Assembly (NCBI GenBank): GCA_005406025.1
Contig: BGZK01000153.1
Coordinates: forward strand, 434,001-498,000
Direction: 5' to 3'
DNA: 64,000 nt
Source: Eumeta japonica
Taxonomy: Eukaryota; Arthropoda; Insecta; Lepidoptera; Psychidae
The position numbers and the translations under genes are program-made. Positions 56,061 to 64,000 of the stretch are shown in pieces (position 1 is the first letter of the stretch; each line of letters opens with the position of its first letter). Under the pieces are notes generated by a model that made no database searches, was not told the DNA's origin, and was given only the letters and a program-made list of their open reading frames with translations.

Positions 56061-57196
56061 CACGACACGACGACGCTTAAAACAAAATATTACGTACTAC
56101 TTATATTAAACTTAAACCGTTAATAGGTATTTTTTTTTATTTGTAGATGTTTTGTTTGTATAAAATGTTATTACATTTTTATTTAAGTTCTTATGTTTCT
56201 TATTACCCATTTGTTAATTTTTTCATTATTGCTTCATATTACATGTTATTTTCTCTCGGTCGTGGTAGTATTAATGGAAAGTCGGCCCAATTCTAAATCG
56301 TTTCAAAAAATTTGTGATGTTTTTTGTTTTATTTTCCCCCACAAAGTATGTTAAGGTGTACACTTCAGGCTGTGCCACTAACACAAAACACAAAAATAGA
56401 AATAGTGTACAGAAAAAAATAGTAGAATGTAGTAATACAACTCAAAAATTATGAACTCCCGCACATTTTCTAGTAAAATCTGATACACACACAATTATTC
56501 GACCACAATAATGATTGATGAAATATTTTTTTGATTTCAGACACTTATTCAATTAAATTAATTCTGAGAATATCAAAATACGGGGTATACATCAAAAAAA
56601 AAAAATGTAAAACCAAAACAGAGTAAGCGACAGCACTCAACATGTCGCAAATAATGCTGACAAGAATTTGTTTAGCGGTTTATACAATAGTCCGGTAACC
56701 CAGTTTTCGGTGCCACCGCGTTCAAGGTGCGCGATAACAGAATAATAAAATGTGAAATACACCTACCACTTCGTTATTTATTCCATAGGATGCGCTCATA
56801 AACTTAACATAATATTAACCGAGCTTTTTCGATCTTGCTCTATATCTTCATGGTTTGAGTGAAGGAATCGTGAATACGATAACGTATGTAATTTAAAAAA
56901 TTGTCGTTTATCCATTGGAGTTGAATCTCTTTTAAGAAAAAAGTGTAATTGAAATATCGTGCTTTTTAAATTATCTACAATATAAAAACTTAATTATAAG
57001 CAGATGCTATTTAATATGATGAGAAATTCTATTTTAATCAATTATAGTTTTGTCACACAAATTCGTTAGCGAAGTACTTTTTTGTACGGTTTTTGAAAAA
57101 AAATATCAGTATAAAATTTGTAATAAATTTTCAGTATAAATATAGTAAGAAAATTTATTTGATAAATATTTGTTTATAATATGAATTTAGTTTGGA
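56061..57196. other. A+T-rich non-coding stretch
   Basis: No supported feature. Confidence 0.5.
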
Positions 57197-57246
57197 TTCG
57201 GTATACTCATTTAAATAGGTATATCTATTTAAATGAGTATACCGAA
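57197..57246. repeat. Perfect 22-bp-stem hairpin, 6-nt loop
   Basis: Left arm 57197-57218 (ttcggtatactcatttaaat+ag), loop gtatat, exact complement 57225-57246. Confidence 0.95.
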
Positions 57247-57589
57247 CCCTTATTTTAATGAATTTAAGATATGGATTGAATAAAACTATACTTTAAAGAA
57301 AACTTCATTTTACTATTATTAAATAGACGTAGTTTATTATCTGTATCGCTTTCAGTAACATAATTTCAATTTTTTCTTTATAAAAAGGTAATAATCGTTA
57401 CGAGAAAGATATTCGAATAATATCACTGTTTAGAAACTGATGAATAAAACAAAATATAAATTTATTTCGTATCATGTTCGAGAGAGGTATCAATTCCAAA
57501 CGCAATCCTCGGCAATACATAAATAGCGTACAACGTACGGAACAATACATAATAAGCAGACATAGTTCAATTATAACAATAACAAATAA

Positions 57590-57865
57590 TAACGTGTCTC
57601 GGTTTCGTGACACTTAACGACAAAGCATAAGCCCTCGCCGAGGCGGGCGCGGGCGGTGCGTGCGTTCCGAATGTGATATCCGCAGAAAGGTAGACGGGCT
57701 TCTTCGTCAGCGTTATTTGCCCGCCCTCGGGCTGTTTGCTCCTCAGCCCAGCCCGCTATTGATTTTGCTTTACACTCTCGACTGCTCCCTTTTGCATAAC
57801 GCTGATTTGACAATATAAAATTTTGACGTGCGCCGCGGCATCGCAGCGTATTACGTGTCGTCGTC
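57590..57865. promoter_or_regulatory. CpG-rich island
   Basis: Contains gccgaggcgggcgcgggcgg, gcgttatttgcccgccc, gctattgattttgctttac (PBX/Exd-like), tttgcataacgc and gacgtgcgccgcggc. The minus frame 57571-57813 lacks a domain. Candidate regulatory element. Confidence 0.35.
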
Positions 57866-59202
57866 TGGGAATCGCAAACAGTACAGTTTCTAACTTAGAT
57901 GTGGTTTTATAAGAATTTCGTGGGTGAACACATAATTTTAATCCGGTATTTATAAAAGATAAATAGACACGCATATGTAGAAATCTACTTATACATGGAA
58001 ATACTTTCTTTATTTTATATTATACAACTTGACAAATGAAAAATGATTATTTCTTCCGAACAAAAATGATAGTTCCTTTTTTCATTGACTGATTTTTCGT
58101 TTGTTTTTTTCTTTTTAAGGCGTTTATTTTATTAGACTAAGAAAAAAAAAGAGATGATTTTCCTCTTGAATATTACAGCAGACATTCTGTGTTAGTATAC
58201 CACCTGTTTCAAATTATTAATCTGTAAATTCCAAAGAGAAATCTAGAATGAGTAGCGATTACTAAATCTTAGTTCCCGCCTTTGTTGCGACTAGTTCATA
58301 TTTGTGAACGCTGTTGCACTAGTGTCGTGTAGTAAATCTTAAATTTAATCATAGCGTCATTTTAATTATCAGTTACTTTATTAAACGGAAATTCATAGTG
58401 TATCAAACCGGCAGTACGTTTTTGAAATAGTTAAGTGCAGGATATCCATAATTTTTTTCATTTCAAAACGATTGATCATCGTATGGGCACGAAAAGAAAC
58501 GATTACACCGAAAAAACTACACAAAAAAAACCTTGTAAGTAGTACCGATTAACACACCTTGAAAAAGATATAATAATGAGAGTCGTGGATAAAGCTACAG
58601 AATAATGAAAATTAAATTGAATTGTAAATTGAATTGAAAAAATGTATGAGTATCTCGATGCCAGTGAACCAGAAAAAATGAATGTAGCTCCAACGACGTG
58701 CGTCACGCTGTGTCTTCTCAGAACCTCGCCACTTCGCCATATCTCCAACGCTATATTTATAAACTAGCGCTTACTTGCGACATCGCCCGTATGAATATAG
58801 AAGAAATTCCTTCATATAGTATAATAATTTCACTTCATTCTAGATTTTGCTGTCAATTCAGGTCCAGATTCCGTTTCTATTGTCAGTTTTGATTTAGTTT
58901 TCAGTCGGTTTCGATCCGGTCTAGTCCTTGATTTTGTTTCTGATACTTGTAACGATTTTAATCATAGGGTTTTGAGGGTTGACATAAAAAAATAAAGTCG
59001 TTCTGTTTTGAATTAGACAAAGCTGCTGTAAAGGACAGTGATAAATATTGATTAAACGCAGTTGATAATAATCATTGCATTATAATACATATAAATTTTA
59101 AATATGCCGCATCTCTATATTTTATGTAGTTTTTTATAATGTATGCACATGCGCGAGAACAGTTATCATTGTATGTAAGTGACACTTAAAGTTTTTATTT
59201 TA
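57866..59202. other. A+T-rich non-coding stretch
   Basis: 58840-58960 is a short GATTC/GGTCC-type repeat tract. Otherwise nothing is supported. Confidence 0.45.
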
Positions 59203-60244
59203 GAACTGGTCACTTAGAAACTGTAAAATAAAAAAAATAATTTGAAAAAAGGAACGCTGTGTCAACCATATTATTTATATTGCATTTATCTGTCATTGGT
59301 TTTTATAAATTGGCGGCAAAAGAAAATTATCAGTCTAACGTTAACATGAATTTAACGCGAGAAAATGTTCGTGTAATGATTTTCTATGGATGAAGCTCCA
59401 TTTCATGTCACTGGTTTAATTGGTTTAAAAGTGGTCGTCCTAATATGACCAACGATCTGTGTGAGGGACGTCCTTCTACGGCGACGGCTGAATACGATAT
59501 CAGTGCTGTGCGGTTCATGATAGTGATTGACAAAAGAGTGACCTACCAGCAGATTTGGAGAAAACTTAGGCATCGGTATGAGTCAAGTGCACAAAATCTT
59601 TCATGAACATTTGCCGGTCAGGAAACTTAGTACTCACTGAATACCTCATAATTTGATCGTAGCTTAAAAACTCCGTCGTAGTGATCGGTGTCGTGAAATG
59701 ATGTAAAAATTTGTCAATAGTGACTCAAATGCTGTATGTGACACAATTACGAGTTCATGTGCAATATTTTTTTAGGAAATAAAAAACAATCACTGCAGGC
59801 TGGTACACAATAATTTATTGCCTCTCGTTTTGGAAAATTTTCGGGAAAACCGACCTCGCGTTACGATTCCTCTTCATCGTGACAATACCTCATTACATCG
59901 CCAGACAAACAACTAACTATTTGGAGACGTTAGTTATAGAAATACTGATTCCTCTGTCTTACAGCTCCGACTTCGCACCATACGATTTTTATTTATTTCC
60001 TAAAATAAAAGAACATCTTCGAGGAAAGTGGTTTACGGACGCCGAGTAAGCAGTGGCTGCATGTGAAAAGGCCGGTTGAAGTGGCCCCTAAGTGCGAGTG
60101 GGCAAAGTGTTTCTTTTATTGGTTCCGTCGAATATAGCGAGGTATTGACCTCAACAGACATTATTTTGAAAAACAATTATGATAAAAGTAACTTGTTAGT
60201 TTGCTCAGTTTTTGATTTTCTAAGCATTTTCAGGTCGACACACG
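59203..60244 (+). pseudogene. mariner transposase relic C, internally deleted
   Basis: Same family as A and B. After a 5' leader (aattggcggcaaaag, about 59312) come an initiating ATG (59346), FNWFKSGRPNMTNDLCEG-like sequence then GRPSTATAE (about 59410-59490), VTYQQIW, QVHKIFHEHLPVRKL, a junction near 59765, CRLVHNNLLPLVLENFRENR, PLHRDNTSLHRQTNN, then SSDFAPYDFYLFPKIKEHLR followed by GKWFTDAE (about 59968-60048) and a decayed C-terminus. The segment with the first catalytic Asp is deleted; the other two Asp positions survive. Several stops and frameshifts. The 3' terminal repeat is recognisable (..cattttcaggtcgacacacg, to 60244) with TA at 60245-60246. The 5' repeat is tentative (gaactggtcacttagaaact after TA at 59201-59202). 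Length about 1.04 kb versus about 1.3 kb for an intact mariner. Confidence 0.9.
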
Positions 60245-60419
60245 TATTAATATAAGAGTATATTTCATATTCACTACTTTTCAACGTATATAAGCATAAA
60301 AAAATTCGCTTCTGTCGTACGTCCACTAACCGATACACGCGTAGTCATTGCGTACAAATCGATTCAATACTGCAACAAACAATATCGTTTCTGTTGGAGA
60401 ATACTGCGAACGCTAATTT

Positions 60420-60700
60420 TTAGGATGCGAGGAGGAGAAAACGGAACCACTCCTGCAACCGAGAGTGAAACGAAACGCATTTCTAACGGGCGGGCTCAAG
60501 GGATTCCGGCGGGAGCGGGGCCCGAGAAATCTCCTCGCGCCTCGGATTTCATCTGTCATAATTTCGGCGCGACGAAAAAGCCCGAAGCTTTTAAATAATA
60601 CAACCGCCGGAATATCGAATAGGTTCGAGACGCGTTCCACGCGAGATTTCACGTCGGGACGCCCGCGGAGGATATGCGTTTACGATTATGCCTTTTTGTT
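60420..60700. promoter_or_regulatory. CpG-rich island
   Basis: Contains aacgggcgggctc, ggcgggagcggggcccg, catctgtcataattt (Meis/Hth-like TGTCA), agcttttaaataata and tgcgtttacgattatgcc (Abd-B-like). Frames open on both strands (60413-60652 on -, 60465-60710 on +) without domains. Candidate regulatory element. Confidence 0.38.
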
Positions 60701-62030
60701 TTTTTTATGAACGCACCGTTGCGCGGGAATGGGTCCAGAAGGTTTAGTATTGATGTAAACTGTTTACCGTCTACGTGCTCGAGTCTCCGTGCGTAGAATG
60801 GATATGTTGTCGGCGTGTAAAACGACAAACGCGCGTTGTCTTCAATTTTCAATTTTGATTGGTTTTATGTGCGACAGTTTCTTTTTGGGTATTGAAATCT
60901 CAAAAATTTCGCAACACAACAGTTAAAATAGAGGGTAAGGTATGTACCGGAGTTGTATAAGATGAGATAAACAAAAATATTTTCCTTTCTTCACTCATAG
61001 TAATAAAGAGCTCTCCGTTGCAATATCCTGGGGTTTCGCGGCCAAATATTTGTGCAACGGCATACAATTAATATTAGCTACTGTAAGTGTACGTGGTATA
61101 TCTGTGTTTTATTAGTTAACTATCTTATTTATATGTCACCATTCAGGTTGTAATTCTACAACAAAAAAATAGTTTTTATTTCGAACGACAATCCACGATT
61201 TTTCTGAATTTCGCTAATCATCGCCTGCGTACCATACAACAGGTGAATGTATGAATGTCTTAGAAACAAGCGGATGTTATCTCGTATAAAAATAATGACT
61301 ACATTTGTTACCGTTACTACATAAACTTCGTATATCTTCCTCAATTTATTCTTTTAAAATTTACTATACATGAATGCGCGTTTTGCAAGTTGTGATGTAT
61401 GAATATTTACCATACTAGTACCAATTTTCGTTTCTTACTTCCTGTGAACAGAATTGGAGTGTTAATTAATGGATAGCGGTAAATAGTACTAATTTTAATT
61501 ACAAAATATTGAAATTGCTATTAGAAAAATGTTTCCCAGAAATGTGGAGTGTTCAAAAACTTAAAAATGTGGATTTATTATATTATGATATTTTAGTTTT
61601 TATATTTTTAAAGATCCACAAATTTATGATTTAACGCCAATTTTCATATTACAAACTTCAAAACTCAGAGTATCCTATAAAACATGCCCATAAAACTTCT
61701 TTTTATAACGAAACTTAAAATATTGATTCAATTACCAATAGATTTATTTGGGTCATGCTTGGAAAAATGTTTTGAAATAGGTAGGAAGCAACTATTCCTA
61801 TGTGTCATCTTACCGCATTCTCAATTTTCTAATGTTCAGAACTACGCAATAAAAATCAGTAGAAACGTAGATTCGATGAAAGTTTGCGATATTTAAACCA
61901 AATTTATAGACCCTTCTAGTCTGTTAAAAATCCTCGAATAAAAAAAAACAGATTTTAATGTTTATGCTGTAGGTAAGGTCTGAGCATGTATCTCCTAACC
62001 GACAGACATAGGTGCCTATCGATCAAGCAC
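60701..62030. other. Mostly A+T-rich non-coding stretch
   Basis: 61010-61080 is a small balanced patch (ccgttgcaatatcctggggtttcgcggcc). No gene signal. Confidence 0.45.
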
Positions 62031-62034
62031 AGTT

Positions 62035-62175
62035 TTTAGCGGGGCGGCTGGCGGCCGCGCGCGGGTGAGCGATCGCTACGTGACGCCTGAGTTATGGGCG
62101 CGCCCGGAAATCGGACGTTGCGCCGGCGGAAAAGCCTTTTAAGCCTTCACTGTTTGCCTGCGAGCTGCGACGTTT
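62035..62175. promoter_or_regulatory. CpG-rich island
   Basis: gcggggcggctggcggccgcgcgcggg, agcgatcgct (palindrome), tacgtgacg (CRE/E-box-like), gagttatgggcgcgccc and gttgcgccggcgg. No open frame of note. Confidence 0.38.
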
Positions 62176-63187
62176 TGTGAAAAATAAGAAGAGATCGAAG
62201 CGAAGCACTATACACAATGCAATCTTAAATCTCTTGCTAAAATAAGCTTTTACTCTCAAGTCATATTTAAAAAAAATAAATTGTTGAATGTAATTTTTTT
62301 CTCAAATATTGTCCAAATGATACTTTTAAAATTATAACTGGCTCAAGAATGTAAAACACAATTGTTTTACGAAACTACGAAAACAGAAACAGAAGAACTT
62401 TAATTAGTATTTGTAAAAAAATGTTAAATATGCTTTACTCAATATATATATTCGTGTTTCGTGTTCACGGCATCGTCTAATTTCAGTTAAGATTACATGG
62501 AGCAATGGAATTTTAATTTGGTTTTCTTAGTTTTCATTTAAAAACAATCAGTCAATTTTTATCCTAATATAACTAGCTTGGGAGAGTATATTTGTTTTGG
62601 AAATAAAATCTATGACGTCTCATAAGCGCTAATTCAATAATACAATCGAATCGAATAATCGACAAATTGTAAATACCGGTCAAGCCCTTCAATTTAAAAT
62701 AAACAGATTGTGAAAAGAATGGCCTCAGCAGTGAGATAATTGTAACCACAATAACAACGTAAGCCCCATAGCGATCTATGTGCGCGATGCTCGCGTTCGC
62801 CAGTAGGAGATTGGTACTGCTATTGGTATTGGCAGGACCGTCGGTATCAACACAGGTAGTACCTTGTTACAAAAAAGTTAATCGTTACTATTTAAAAATG
62901 ACTTTAATGAGTCACGTGCGGGTACTGATGCGAAGGGAACGAATTAACTTCACGCACAAATTTTTTGTGTAAAGTGCACTTGATTGGAATTTAATTGTAA
63001 TGCAATCATTATCATTTTAGTTAAATATAATATGTTTTAAGTAAAATCGAAAATTTAATGTATTTTACTTTTTATTTCTGATATAACTTTTTCTTTTTTT
63101 TTAATGAATATAATTTGCTACTACCCTACAATTAATAATAATGGATGGTAACATTGAAAATTAAAAATATCAATAAATAATACAAAT
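62176..63187. other. A+T-rich non-coding stretch
   Basis: 62770-62860 is slightly G+C-richer; the frame 62778-62972 has no recognised domain. Confidence 0.45.
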
Positions 63188-63358
63188 ATGATGTACAGTA
63201 ATGTAAGTAATACAGTAAATAAAGAAGAATGTCACCTAAATCAAGAAGATATCCAATGGGAGGTAAGTAATAAAACTTCAAAAATATTGATGACCGCAGA
63301 TGAAAAACGACGCTATATAAGCAGTAAACACAGTTTAGCAAATAAATCAGGAGATTAA
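63188..63358 (+). CDS. Short unrecognised open frame (56 codons), doubtful
   Basis: Starts MMYSNVSNTVNKEECHLNQE, continues hydrophilic with DEKRRYISSKHSL, and ends in TAA at 63356-63358; another 18 codons stay open after it. Amino-acid use (balanced Glu/Lys/Ser/Gln, one Trp, one Cys) is more protein-like than the neighbouring A+T-rich frames. No family is recognised, and no splice or promoter signals were found. It could be a decayed coding fragment. Confidence 0.15.
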   Translation: MMYSNVSNTVNKEECHLNQEDIQWEVSNKTSKILMTADEKRRYISSKHSLANKSGD

Positions 63359-64000
63359 GAATATCAAGACTTGCAAGTGAGGATAAAAAACTTAAAAAAC
63401 ATAAGCTTCTAAAAAAGACGAGAATAACTTAGAATTATGTATTACTTGAACTGAAATATCACCTAAACAAATTGGTTCGGGCAAAGTCTTTAAGTCTTAA
63501 AATACAAATGATTTCGCCAGTATGAAATATGAGATTCGTTTAAAATATTTATTTAATTTTAGAATAAGAAAAGTGTACAAGACAAATTAAATAATAAGAA
63601 TTTAAAGATAAAAAATATAGATGCCAATAAACGTTTGAAGTAGCATATTCGTACGGAATCAGTAAATATATTAATTTGAAATTAGACGAAGAAGAAATTA
63701 AAAATATCTCGAAAAATGAGTAGTAGTATATTATTGTGTCTGCAAAAAGATTAAACAGAAAAACCAATAATGGTGCATGTATGCTTGCCTGCAACATGTA
63801 TTATCATGCAGCATGCATGTTTTTTTTCCTTTTCGCTAATGGTACATGAACTGAAAGTGAGAGTTGAGAATTAGTTTCAAATGATCACTACCACATATGT
63901 TTACGCATATGACTGTCGGTCCAAAGTGGTATCATACGTGTTTCCTGTCTTACAGTGCTCAAGATGTTGGTAATTTGGCCACTTTCACGAAATCTGTCCT
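63359..64000. other. A+T-rich non-coding stretch to window end
   Basis: No supported feature. Frames on the minus strand here are Tyr/Leu/Ile-rich products of A+T-rich DNA. Confidence 0.45.

Overview
The window looks like lepidopteran (moth or butterfly) nuclear DNA. By eye it is strongly A+T-rich and intergenic or deep-intronic in character. No complete protein-coding gene could be recognised. The assignment rests on repeat families I recall from lepidopteran genomes, not on a database search: the 'first-line' repeat with a 'cggaaccctaaaaa' tail (5162-5875, fragment 11790-11880), the 'gagtccgactcgctcttggccgg' tag (16014-16047), the 'ccaccagag..tggtcac' repeat (8851-9000, 38489-38670), Helitron-like 3' ends '..gcgggcgaaagctagt' (869-905 and 35125-35161), and the 'gttaggggatgaatttc .. 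cagtcagtcagtc' repeat (2630-3225).

The identifiable coding material is transposon-derived and broken. A Helitron Rep (HUH) fragment lies on the minus strand at 869-1725, joined directly to a Helitron 3' end. Three mariner loci are present: a head-to-head composite of two 5'-truncated copies at 19445-21635, a minus-strand relic at 45228-45905, and an internally deleted plus-strand copy at 59203-60244. Non-autonomous elements include a 246-bp inverted-repeat MITE nested in another repeat (2901-3146), a tRNA-headed SINE (53030-53260), and several families of interspersed repeats with two to five copies each in the window.

Structural DNA is a notable theme. There is a 20-unit, 20-bp satellite (12811-13210) that is open in all three forward frames with the same 20-residue peptide period; a fold-back structure (14668-15980) enclosing a perfect 40-bp palindrome (15146-15185); and perfect hairpins with very short loops at 17481, 37920, 50516 and 57197.

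Against the A+T-rich background stand about 17 short islands, mostly 100-500 bp, that are G+C- and CpG-rich and less repeat-like. They lie roughly every 3-6 kb and carry homeodomain, octamer, TCF/SOX-like or Hox-like motifs. The layout (gene-free, regularly spaced unique islands, TE relics between them) resembles the regulatory landscape of a developmental gene lying outside the window, or a very long intron of one. This is inference; conservation across species would decide it. Three weak exon-like candidates (3596, 8288-8393, 44811) are given with low confidence. The remaining short open frames look like chance frames, repeats or low-complexity DNA.
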